Shown here piece by piece: positions 17,978-28,600 of a stretch of 64,000 nt of DNA. Position 1 is the first letter of the stretch. Each line of letters starts with the position of its first letter. This DNA comes from Tahibacter sp042701255 (GTDB lineage: Bacteria > Pseudomonadota > Gammaproteobacteria > Xanthomonadales > Rhodanobacteraceae), in contig NZ_CP170554.1 of the NCBI RefSeq assembly GCF_042701255.1, positions 3,534,001 through 3,598,000 of the forward strand, read 5' to 3'. Both the position numbers and the translations under genes were made by a program. Below the pieces are notes generated by a model. The model saw only the letters and a program-made list of their open reading frames with translations, had not been told where the DNA came from and did no database searches.

Positions 17978-19633
17978 ATGCGTCCTGTCGTCGCCGCCGC
18001 GGTTGCCGCCGCAACGGTCTTTGCTTCGCTGGCCCATGCGGGCCAGTTTTATGAAACTTCCCGTTTCGCCGGGGTTGCCGGCTTATCGCACAACGGACGC
18101 ATCGCGACCGGCGTGATCGCCTCGGGCTTCAACGGGGCGCCCGCCTGGCGCTGGACGCCGGAGACCGGCCTCGTGATGCTGCCGAATTTCGTGGATGCGG
18201 TCGGCATGAATGCCTGGGCGCAGCCGCTGGCCGGCGCCGTACTCGACGGCAAGGGCATCGAAGTGGCGGCGCTGGCCTACAGCAACGTGCCGGTCGTCGG
18301 CCCCGTCGCGATCGGTCCGTACCCGGGCGGTCTGCAGCTCGACAATTACCAGAGTTCGACCTACGACGTGTCCGACGACGGCGTCGCCGTCGGTCTCGCG
18401 TACGACGACACGGCCAACGCGATCGCGTTCCGCTGGACCGCCGCGGGCGGCATGACGCGTCTGCCGGTCAATCGCCCGACGACGTTCTCGCGCGCCAACG
18501 GCATCAGCCATGACGGCAGCCTCGTGTTCGGATGGAACGACCAGGCCGACGGCTATCGCACCGGCGTCATCTGGCGCAACGGCGCTCCGACCGATCTCGT
18601 GGATGCGGACGACAACCCGATCGGTGAAGCATTCGCCGCGACGGCGGACGGCCGCGTGGTCGTCGGCGGCGGCTACTACACCGCGAACGGCAGCGAAGCC
18701 TGGCGCTGGACCGCGGCGACCGGCGCGCAGCCGATCGGCATCCTGCCGGAAGAGCCCGCCGCTTCGCGCGCGGCGCCGGTGCGGCAGTCTGCGCGCCACC
18801 GGTCCTCGCAGATGCCGGTGAACCCCTCGCCTAGCGGATTCCTGCCGCCCGAATCGTTCGGCTTTGCGGTCAGCGACGACGGCAACGTCATCGTCGGCGC
18901 CAGCGGCGCCTGGCCGATCCGCACGGCGACGATATGGACGCCCGAGACCGGCCTGCAGCGGCTCGCCGATTACGTCACCGCGCGCGGCGTGACGATTCCG
19001 GAAAACTGGTTCCTTGCCGCAGCGGCGGCGATTTCCGCCGACGGCCAGACGATCGGCGGCTGGGGTCTCGATGCCGAAGGCGTAATGGCGGGCTTCGTGA
19101 TCGACCTGCATCCGGCGCGGACCGTCGATGCGATCGTCGAGGCGACCGGCACCGTCGCCTACAACGATCTGACGTCGGGACCGTTCGCCGGCGCAGCGGT
19201 CGGCACGCCGGTGACGCTGTCGTTCACGCTGTCGCCGCAGGGCTTCGAGATCGCGCCGTCGCGGGCGACGAGCTATCCGATTCGTCCGGGCACGTTCGCA
19301 CTGCGCATCGGCAGCGCGAGCGACACGCTCGCCGCGACGCCGGACGGTCCCGCGGTGATGCTGACCAACGACTACCCGCGTTCCGACGGCGTCCATCTGT
19401 TCGCCACGCCGACGGCTTCCGGGCAGACGTTCGAGTTCGAGCTGTTCAATCCCGGCGGCGATCTGTTCGATTCGGACGACCTGAACCGGATCGACCGCAC
19501 CGTCGGCCCGGAGCATTTCGAGAAGGCGTCGTGGCAGATCCTGCAGGGCGACCGCAGTCTCCGCGTGGAGCTCGGCACGGTCGGCATCCACGATTCGGAA
19601 ACGATCTTCCGCGATGGCTTCGAAACGGACTGA
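17978..19633 (+). CDS. secreted HAF-repeat protein with C-terminal GFE tail
   Basis: The ATG at 17978 follows GGAGAA (17965-17970) and begins a 551-aa protein with signal peptide MRPVVAAAVAAATVFASLAHA. The mature part has repeats of about 55 residues of the extracellular HAF type: a Ser/Asp-Gly stretch (SHDGSLVFGWNDQADGYRTG), then VIWRNG or AWRWTAATG, then a G-x-L or L-P segment. These repeats predict a beta-propeller. A C-terminal domain of about 150 residues follows, ending in SETIFRDGFETD. This tail matches the F-x-x-G-F-E tail of other secreted proteins in the window. It converges with the regulator gene at 19692. Exported; molecular function unknown. Confidence 0.8.
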   Translation: MRPVVAAAVAAATVFASLAHAGQFYETSRFAGVAGLSHNGRIATGVIASGFNGAPAWRWTPETGLVMLPNFVDAVGMNAWAQPLAGAVLDGKGIEVAALAYSNVPVVGPVAIGPYPGGLQLDNYQSSTYDVSDDGVAVGLAYDDTANAIAFRWTAAGGMTRLPVNRPTTFSRANGISHDGSLVFGWNDQADGYRTGVIWRNGAPTDLVDADDNPIGEAFAATADGRVVVGGGYYTANGSEAWRWTAATGAQPIGILPEEPAASRAAPVRQSARHRSSQMPVNPSPSGFLPPESFGFAVSDDGNVIVGASGAWPIRTATIWTPETGLQRLADYVTARGVTIPENWFLAAAAAISADGQTIGGWGLDAEGVMAGFVIDLHPARTVDAIVEATGTVAYNDLTSGPFAGAAVGTPVTLSFTLSPQGFEIAPSRATSYPIRPGTFALRIGSASDTLAATPDGPAVMLTNDYPRSDGVHLFATPTASGQTFEFELFNPGGDLFDSDDLNRIDRTVGPEHFEKASWQILQGDRSLRVELGTVGIHDSETIFRDGFETD

Positions 19634-19646
19634 CGCAGTCGCGGCG

Positions 19647-19667
19647 GCGCGGCGCAGGACGCCGCGC
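19647..19667. terminator. GC hairpin between convergent genes
   Basis: GCGCGGCG (19647-19654) pairs with CGCCGCGC (19660-19667) across a 5-base loop. It lies in the 58-base gap between the HAF gene stop and the regulator gene stop, so it can terminate both. No T-tract follows. Confidence 0.5.
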
Positions 19668-19691
19668 GGCGGCTGTTCGCGGGAAGATGCT

Positions 19692-21983
19692 TCAGTGCAA
19701 CCCGGCGGTGCCGGCGGCGAGCTGCGTCGCCGCGGCCGGAATCTCGCGCTCCCCGGCGAGTCGGCGGGCGACGGTCAGCGCATGCTGCCACGCCTGCGGT
19801 TGGCCGAGCGCGGCGTAGAGCCGCGCCTGCAGCACGGCGCACGCGAAATCCTCGTCCGCCCAGCGCGCAGTCCGGCCGACGACTGCCCTTGCCCGCTCCA
19901 GTTCGCCCGCATCGATCAGATGCGTCGCGTAGGACACCGCGACCTCGGCGATGTCCACGGGCACGCCGGTCTGCTCGGCCAAGGCCAGCGCCCGGTCGTA
20001 TTCGCCGCGGCCGGCCGCGAGCTGGGCCTCGGCGATCTGCTGTTCGGCGCGCGCGAGGCCGGCATACAGCTGTGTGGTCGGTGTCGCATCGGATTGCGCG
20101 ATCGCGCTCAGGCGGACGACGGCGTCCGACGCTGCTTTCACGTGCCCGGCCACACGCAGTGCGCGCGCCCGCGCGAGCCAGACCGCCGCGCGGTCCCGGG
20201 CGCTGCTGCGTTCGTCGAGGTCCGCCGTCGCGGCCTCGGCGAAATCGGCGGCGGCCTGCGCCCTGCCCGCGCCGAGCGCGACGCGCGCGGCCACATAGCG
20301 CGCATAGGCGAGCACGAGTCCTTCGCGCGCGGGATCGGCCGCTGCGATCACCTCGTCGAGCAGCGCCTGCGCCTCGTCGCGCTGGCCGTTCGCCTCGAGC
20401 GCCCGCGCGCGATTGGTCGCGAGCGCGTGACGGATGCCCGCATCGCTCGCGCGTTCGCGCAGCGGCCAGGCCCGCGCGCCGGCGGCGAGCGCCTCGCGCG
20501 GGCGCAGCAGCGCGAGCTGCGCGGCGATCTGCGCGCTCGCCGTCATGGCCAGTTCGTTCGCCATGCCGAAGCGTTCGAACCGCTGAGCGGCGCGATCGAG
20601 CGCGCCGGCGGCGGAGGGATAGCGCTCGCCCGACATGTCGAGCATGCCTTCGTTCGCATCGACGCGCGCCGTCGACATCTCGTCGCCCGCGAGTTCGAAG
20701 GCGATGCGCGCCTGCGACAGATCCCGGCGCGCGCTCTCGGCGTCGCCGCGGATCTGCGCCGCGCTGCCGCGTCCCATGTACGCCTGTCCGAGCACCTCGG
20801 GCGCGTCGTGTCCGCGCAGCAGGGTCGCGGCCTCGTCGTATGCCGCGGCGGCGGCAGCGGCATCGCCGCGACGCAGCGCGACATGGCCCAGCCCGTTGCG
20901 GATTCGCGCGCGCAACACCGCGTCGGTTTCCGCCGTCGCGCGGGCGGACAGCTCGCGCAGACGCCGCTCGGCTTCGTCGAAACGACCTTCGCGGAAATCG
21001 AGTTTCGCCAGGCGCAGCACGTATTCGGGCGACTGCACGACCGTGTCCGGCGCCGACAGAAGCAGGCGCCGCGCTCCCGCGATGTCGCCCGCGAGCAGCG
21101 CCGCCTCGGCGCGCTGCAGCCGGCCCGCATCGTCGAGCTCCGGACTTTCCGGCGCGGTCGGCGGCGCCTTGCCGAGCTGCGCGAGCACGGCGTCGGACGC
21201 GATGCGCCCGGCGAGCAGCACGTCGCTGCTCTCGATGTTGATGGCCAGCGGCGATCCGGCGCCCTGCACTTCCACGCGCACGTGCCAGCCGCCCGGCCCC
21301 CAGACCGCGCTCGGCGCGACGGTCAGCGCCGCACCGGTCGCCGCCCCGACGTCGAAACGACCCGCGTCCGTCAGCGCGACGACGGTGTCGCTCGGCACGA
21401 CGGCCAGACCGCCCTCGCGCAGGCGCGCGGCGATCGCATCCATGAGGCCGAGCCGTACCCAGGCCCATTCGGACCCGGCCATGACGTCGACCGGCAGCAC
21501 GACCGCGGCGCGCGTCGGCCGCGGCGTCGGGCGGCGCTCGGCGAGCAGCCACGCGATCACGCCGATCGCGACGATGGCGGCAAGCACGATGGCCGCGACG
21601 GCGGCGGCGCGCCGCGGCGGACGCGGCGCGAGCGGCGGCGTGTCATCGACGGCATCGATGACGGCGTCGGTCGTCACGTCGGCCGCCCAGGCATAGCCGA
21701 AGCGCGGAATCGTGCGGATCACTCCCTGATCGCGCGCACTGTCGCCGACCGCGCGGCGCGCCTTGAGAATGGTCTGGCCGAGCAGGGTGTCGGTGATCTC
21801 GGTCTTGCCCCAGACTGCGGCGACGAGTTCGTCGCGGCCGACGGCGCGGTCGCGCCGCTCGACCAGATAGGCGAGGCAGTCGAATACCTTCGGCGACAGC
21901 TCGACAAGTTCGCCGCCGCGGCGCAGCTCGCGCGACGACGGATCGATCTGGCAGTCGCCGAAGCGGTAGACCGTGCGCGGCAT
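19692..21983 (-). CDS. membrane-anchored winged-helix regulator with TPR-like repeats (CadC-like)
   Basis: The ATG at 21983 starts MPRTVYRFGDCQIDPSSREL, the beginning of an OmpR/PhoB-type winged-helix DNA-binding domain. It continues with LVELSPKVFDCLAYLVERRD, DELVAAVWG and the wing IRTIPRFGYAW (residues 1-100). After a linker, one membrane helix (AAAVAAIVLAAIVAIGVIAW, about 125-145) places the remaining 600 residues in the periplasm. That part is helical, Ala-rich and TPR-like (ALDEVIAAADPAREGLVLAY style helices). This CadC-like arrangement suggests a one-component regulator that senses outside and binds DNA inside. It is transcribed away from the DUF11 giant gene across a 689-base gap and towards the HAF gene, so either could be a target (inference). 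Confidence 0.8.
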   Translation of the reverse strand: MPRTVYRFGDCQIDPSSRELRRGGELVELSPKVFDCLAYLVERRDRAVGRDELVAAVWGKTEITDTLLGQTILKARRAVGDSARDQGVIRTIPRFGYAWAADVTTDAVIDAVDDTPPLAPRPPRRAAAVAAIVLAAIVAIGVIAWLLAERRPTPRPTRAAVVLPVDVMAGSEWAWVRLGLMDAIAARLREGGLAVVPSDTVVALTDAGRFDVGAATGAALTVAPSAVWGPGGWHVRVEVQGAGSPLAINIESSDVLLAGRIASDAVLAQLGKAPPTAPESPELDDAGRLQRAEAALLAGDIAGARRLLLSAPDTVVQSPEYVLRLAKLDFREGRFDEAERRLRELSARATAETDAVLRARIRNGLGHVALRRGDAAAAAAAYDEAATLLRGHDAPEVLGQAYMGRGSAAQIRGDAESARRDLSQARIAFELAGDEMSTARVDANEGMLDMSGERYPSAAGALDRAAQRFERFGMANELAMTASAQIAAQLALLRPREALAAGARAWPLRERASDAGIRHALATNRARALEANGQRDEAQALLDEVIAAADPAREGLVLAYARYVAARVALGAGRAQAAADFAEAATADLDERSSARDRAAVWLARARALRVAGHVKAASDAVVRLSAIAQSDATPTTQLYAGLARAEQQIAEAQLAAGRGEYDRALALAEQTGVPVDIAEVAVSYATHLIDAGELERARAVVGRTARWADEDFACAVLQARLYAALGQPQAWQHALTVARRLAGEREIPAAATQLAAGTAGLH

Positions 21984-22672
21984 CAGTCGACCGAACCCGC
22001 ATCGCGCGGCATCGCCTGTCGGCGACGGGCTCGGGGTTCGGCACACCCTCGCCGGCGGCCGGGCGGACTCCCGGCGGACCCGACATCCGGGTTTCCGGGC
22101 TGCCCTGTCCGTTCGATTTTCGAGATGGTCGTCACGACGGCCGCTTCTGTTTACGCCCCACCACGCCGATCGCGTCTCGCGGCGACGACGACGACGGCGC
22201 TCGATCACGAGCTGGACGCGTATATATATCAGTTTGCATGCGGTAAATCTCCGCGCTCCGGTGCGGGCCGCGAAGGCCCGATCAACGGCACCGGAGGTTT
22301 CGGCCGGGTCCGACCGCCCCGGCACCCGTCGCGGACGCGCGTCGGTTTTCGTCCGCGACGGATCCTCTGCGGTCACACCCCATCCAAGGCCTCGCGCGCT
22401 GCCGGAACTCGCCCGAAACGGGACGCGAATCAAACGCGAAAGTCGCGCGAATGGTGTCGGGCCGGCCTTTTCATGCCCAGTGCAGACGGCTGCCGAGCGC
22501 GCGCCGGCGCAGGTCTGCCGTGCGGAAAGATCCACCTTCATACTTTTCCGGCGGCAATGAGAAAGCGGCGACATCCGTCACGGTGAGTGGGCGAGACCGG
22601 AAGCATGCTGATCCGCCCATTTCTTCTCGCCGGCCCACGCGATCACCCCGGGGAAACACTCAAGGAGCGGTC
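21984..22672. promoter_or_regulatory. divergent control region between regulator and DUF11 giant gene
   Basis: This 689-base gap lies between two divergent genes and has no believable ORF of its own. It contains a TATATATATC island at 22221-22230, in GC-rich DNA, and a strong ribosome-binding site (AAGGAGCGG, 22662-22669) for the gene at 22673. Its length and position make it the natural binding region of the adjacent winged-helix regulator; no operator repeat was identified. Confidence 0.45.
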
Positions 22673-25600
22673 ATGGATTTGCAGGATTGTGCGCGAGCGG
22701 CACAAGGTGAACATACGGCCCGCCGGGGCAGCGACAATGGCGTGAGCACGGCGCTGCGCCGCTGCGCCGTCATCGTGCTCGTCTACGGCGCTGCGCTGCT
22801 GGCCGCGCCCGCGCATGCGGCCATCACGGTCAACAAGACATTCACGCCGGCGACGATGACCATCAACGGTACGTCGACGGTCACCGTCACGCTCGGCAAT
22901 ACCGGCGCCGCCGCAGCCACGGGCGTCGCATTCACCGACAATCTGCCGGCCGGCCTCGTCGTCGCCAATCCCAGCAACGCGACGACGACCTGCGCCGGCG
23001 CCGTTGCCGCCGCGGCGGGGGCGAGTTCGTTCTCGCTGAGCGGCGGCTCGATCGCATCCAACGGCGGCACCTGCGATGTGACGGTTTCCGCCACCGCCGG
23101 CGCCCTCGGCAGCTACACGAACATCGTCCCCGCCGGCGGGGTCACTTCATCGCAGGGTTCCAACGGGGCGGCGGCGAGCGCATCGCTGGCCGTGGTGGCG
23201 AGCACGCGAGTCACGGGCACGGTTGCCTATGCGCCCGCCGGCACCGTTCTGCGCGGCTACGGTGCGCCGGTCACGGCCACGATCACGTTGAACAACGCCA
23301 ACACGATGGCGTTGACGAACGTGTCGACCACATTCACTCTGCAGACCGCCTATCAGGCCTTCGCCGCTTCGCCGAACCTGAATTCGACCTGCGGCCCGGT
23401 CGCGCTGAACACCGCGGCGGGCACCGGCACACTTTCGGGCGGCACGATCCCGGCCAACGGCAGTTGCACGATCAGGTTCGACATCGTCGAATCCGCGCCG
23501 AACACGGCGACCTATACGACGTCGTCGATCTCCATCGCCGCGTCGAATCTGACCTCCGCGCAGGGCATCACGAACAATACGATTTCCGGCGCGATAAACA
23601 CCTGGGCGGGCGGAGCCGTGGCGAAGACGTTTTCGCCGACGTCGATCGCCAGCGGCGAGACATCGACGCTCACGATCCGGCTCGACAACCTGAACGCGGC
23701 GGCGATTGCTCCGATCAATCTTACCGACACGCTGCCGGCCGGCATGACGATAGCCCCCGCGCCGGCCGCCACCAACGGATGCGGCGGCACGCTCACGGCG
23801 GCCGCGGGATCCAACAGCATCCAGCTCAGCGGCGGCGCTCTGCCGGCCGCGCCCGGCACCGGATCGACCTACGTCTCGTGCACGATGACGGTCAGCGTCG
23901 TCGGGACCACGGGGACTTCGCTGAGCAATTTGAACAACACCATTCCGGCCGGCACCTGGAGCGGCGTCGGATACCGGGGATCCAGCGCGAATCTGGCCGT
24001 GACGTCGACGTCGGTCGGGGCCGTCGTCAAGTCGTTTTCGCCGACATCGATCGCCACCGGCGGAACGTCGACCCTCACGCTGGAACTGCGCAACTACACG
24101 ACCAGCGCGAATTCGCCGATCGGTCTCACCGATACGTTTCCGTCCGGTCTGACGGTCGCCGCCACGCCGAACATTACCAATACCTGCGGCGGGTCGGTCA
24201 CGGCCGCCGCCGGAGCGGGCAGCGTACAGCTCAGCGGCGGATCGCTTGCGGCCGCCCCTGGCGGTCCGAACAGCCATTCCTCGTGCAAGGTCACCGTTGC
24301 CGTCACGGCGACCACTGTCGGCTCCTATGCCAACACGGTTCCGGCCGGCAGCTGGAACGGGGTTCCCTATGCGGCTTCCGGGGCGACGTTGACGGTCAGC
24401 AATCCGTTCTCGGCGAGCAAGTCCTTCAACGGCGCTTTCGGCGTCATCACGATGGGCGGCTCGAACTACGTCGCGACGATCACGCTGGTCAACAACACGA
24501 CCGCGCCGATCAGCGTGATCTCCGTCACCGACGATCTGGCGACGATGGGCACCGGGTTCACGGTGGCGGCGACTCCCGCGCCGGCGACGACCTGCACGGG
24601 CGGCACGGTGAATGCGCCGACCGGCGGGACGACGATCGTGCTGACCGGCGGAACGATCCCGGCCTCGGGATCCTGCACGATCAAGACGGGCATCCACATA
24701 CCGATCATTCCGGGGCCGCGTTCGCTGCACACCAATACCATCCCGGCCGGGAACATCGTGACCGGCGTGGGCAGCAACGCCACGGCGGTCGCCGGCTCCA
24801 TCTGGGTCGCCACGCCGCTCCGGCTCACCAAGTCGTTCTCCCCCGCCACGGTGAATGCGGGCAGCACGGCCACGTTGACGATCGTCGTCAACAACGGCAT
24901 CGACTTCTTCGGGACCATCGCGGCAGGCGTGGATACGCTGACCAACATCAGCGGCACCGACACGCTGCCCGCCGGCATGGTGATCGCCACGCCGCCGCAG
25001 GTCACCACGAACTGCACGGGCGCGACGATCAGCGCGCCCGCCGGCGGATCGACGATCGGCTTTTCCGGCATGAGCGTGAACGGCGGCACGAACTGTTCGA
25101 TCGCGGTCAAGGTGCTCGTACCGGCGTCGACGCCGCCGGGCGCACTGACCAACGTCATTCCCACCAACTCGGTGACGACGGACCAGGGAGTGACCAACAG
25201 CGACACCTGGGCCGGCGACGGGACTTTCCGCGATGGCCGCGCGAGCGCGGGCCTGAACGTCGTCAGCACGAGCGTGACGATCGGCAAGTCGTTCTCGCCG
25301 GCAACGGTCTCACCGGGCACGCCGAGCCAGATGCAGATCCAGCTGGTCAACACGAACCCCAACAACGTCGCGCTGTCGGGCGCCGCGTTCACCGATCCCC
25401 TGCCCGCCGGTATGGTCGTCGCGAGCCCGCCAGGCGCTTCGCTCACCGGATGCACGGGAACGGTCACCGCGACGGCCGGCGCGTCCACGGTGGCGCTGTC
25501 CGGAGCGAGCATCGCGGCCGGAGCCACCTGCACGCTGAAGGTCAATGTCGTCGGCACCGCTGCCGGCAATCTGATCAACACGATTGCCGACGGCGCGTTG

Positions 25601-28600
25601 ACGACGACGCAGGGCGTCACCAATGCCGCTGCATCGACGGCTACGCTGGCGGTGTCGGGTACGGCCGATCTGTTGGTGACGAAGACCAACAATCAGACCT
25701 CGATCGCGACCGGCACGACGACGACGTACACGCTGGTCGTCGGCAATGCGGGGTCCGAACAACGTCATCGGCGCGACGGTGACCGATACGCCGCCAGGCG
25801 GCATGACCATCACCGGCTGGACCTGCAGCGCGAGCGCCGGCGCGAGCTGCGGCGCGGCCTCCGGCAGCGGCCCGATCAACGACACGATCAACATCAATAC
25901 CGGCGCCACGGTGACCTATACGTTGCAGGCATCCGTCGCCCTCGGTTACGGCGGCGGATCGATCACCAACAGCGCAACGGTCACGCCGCCGGCGCTCGTG
26001 TCCGATCCGAATCCGGGCAACAACACGGCGAGCGACACCGACACCATCGTTTCGGGTGTGGTGCTGGCGCTGACCAAGAGCGACGGCAGCGGCACGTATA
26101 CGCCGGGCGGCACCGCGACCTATGTCGTGACGGTCACGAACACCGGTCCCGCTGGCGCGCCCCAGGTCGACGTCGGCGACACGCTGCCCGCGGGCGTCAC
26201 GTTGACCGGCAACGTGACCTGCACGCCGGCCGGCACGGCGACCTGCGGCACGGTGATCGGCAGCGCCGGCCAGACGAGCTTCTCGGCGACCGGCGCGACG
26301 ATTCCCAGCGGTGCGGCCAACGCGCTGACCTTCAGCGTGCCGGTCGCGTTCGCGTCGGGCCTGACGACCGACCCGCTCGTGAACAGCGTCTCGGCCAACG
26401 ACGCGGTGAGCGGCGCGACGGGCTCGGCGAGCGACGGCGACGCGCGCAGCGGCAGCGCCGACGTGTCGGTCGTCAAGAGCGGTCCGGCCAGCGTCGTTCC
26501 CGGTGGCCCGATCAGCTACACGCTGACGATCGCCAACGCGGGTCCGTCGGCGGCGAACGGCACGACGTTCAGCGACGCGGTGCCGGCATCGATCAGCGGC
26601 GTCACCGCGAGTTGCGGCAGCGCCGGCGGCGGAGCCGCCTGCCCCGCCTCGGTGACGGTCGCCGGCAACACGGTCAGCGGTGTGATCCCGACCCTGCCGC
26701 CGGGCGGCTCGGTCGTCGTCACGATCGACGGCCAGACCTCGGCGTCAACCGCCGCACCGATCGCCAACACGGCGACGGTCGCCCCGCCGTCGGGCACGAC
26801 CGATTCCGCGAACGGCAACAACTCGAGCACCTGGACGACGAACCTCAAACCGAGCGTCGGCATCGACAAGACGGTCGATGCGACCTCGGTCGTCCCCGGC
26901 GCCACCGTGCATTACACGATCACGGTGACGAACACCGGCCCGGTCGCGGCCGACGGCACGGCCGTGACCGACCCGGTCCCGAACGGCATCGCGTCGCAGA
27001 CCTGGACCTGCGCCGCCAGCGGCGGCGCGGCGTGTCCGAATGCCTCGGGCAGCGGCGCGATCGCCGAGACGATCGCCGCGTTCCCGGCCGGAAGCGCGGT
27101 CGTCTATACGGTCACCGCGACGGTGAGCCTGACGCCGCCGACGAACATCAGCAACACGGCGACGGCGACGCCGCCGAACGGCGTGTGCTCGCCGGCCAAT
27201 ACGCCGCCGCCGTGCACCGACACGGCGAGCCTGCCGCCGGTACCGCAGGTCGGCATCAGCAAGACGGCGGACACGACGACGGTGACACCGGGCGGCACGA
27301 TCCACTACACCATCGTGGTCTCCAACACCGGTGCGCTCGCGGCCGACGGCACGCCGGTGATCGATCCGATCCCGACCGGCATCGCGAGCCAGACCTGGAC
27401 CTGCAGCGCGAGCGGCGGCGCGACCTGCGCCGCGAGCGGCAGCGGCGCCATCAGCGACATCATCGCGACGTTCCCGGCGGGGAGCTTCGTGACCTATGCG
27501 GTGACGGCCCTCGTCGACGCGGCGCCGCCGGGCATCGTCAGCAACACGGTAACGGCGACGCCGCAGAACCCCAGCGCCGTCTGCACGCCGAGCAACACGC
27601 CCGGGCCGTGCACCGCGACGGCGAACGTGACGTCGAACGCGCAGATCAGCATCGCCAAGACGGCGAGCACGAGCAGTCTCACACCCGGCGGCACGGTGAC
27701 CTACACCATCACGGTCACCAACACGGGCGCGGTCGCGGCCAACGGCACCAGCGTCGACGATCCGGTTCCGACCGGCATCGCTTCGCAGGCGTGGACCTGC
27801 GCGGCGAACGCGGGCGCGACCTGCACGGCCGCCGGCACGGGCGCGATCAGCGACACGCTGACGGCGTTCCCGGCCGGGAGTTTCGTGACATACACGGTGT
27901 CGGCGGTCATCGCCAACAATCCGCCAGGCACGGTCACGAACATCGCGACGGCGAACCCGCCGCCGGGCGGCATCTGCACACCGGGCAACACGCCGGCACC
28001 GTGCGACAGCGCGGTCAGTGGCGGTTCGGTGCCGCAGATCAGCGTCTCCAAGACCGCCAACACGAGCGGCACGCTGCCCCCGGGCGGCACGGTGACCTAT
28101 ACCGTGACCGTAACGAATGCGGGCAGCGCGAGCGCACCCGGCACGCTGGTCAGCGACCCGATGCCGGCCGGCATCAGCGCGGCGACGTGGACCTGCGCGG
28201 CCAGCGGCGGCGCGGCGTGTCCGAACACCTCGGGAACCGGCAACATCAACGAGACGCTCGCGACGTTCCCGTCGGGCGGCAGCGTCGTCTACACGATCGT
28301 GGCTACCGTTTCCGCAACGCCGCCGGCGAGCATCAACAACACCGCCAGCGTGATACCCGCGAGCGGCGTATGCCTGCCGGGCAACACGGCCCCGCCGTGC
28401 ACGAGCACGGTCGGCAACGGCTCGGCGGCGCAGATCGGCGTATCGAAAATCGCCGACGACGCGTCGTACGTGGCCGGGGGCGCCTTGCACTGGACCGTCA
28501 CGGTGACGAACAGCGGCAGCGCCGCGGCCGACGGCACGCTGGTCAGCGATCCGCTGCCCGCAGGCATCGTTGCATCGACGTGGACGTGTCAGCCGGGCGG

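Noticed and set aside
19614..22586. 990-aa plus-strand frame over the regulator gene
   Set aside because: Arg-rich antisense shadow of a winged-helix/TPR protein.
21984..22672. Riboswitch or small RNA in the long divergent gap
   Set aside because: No recognisable aptamer core or complete promoter-terminator pair was seen.
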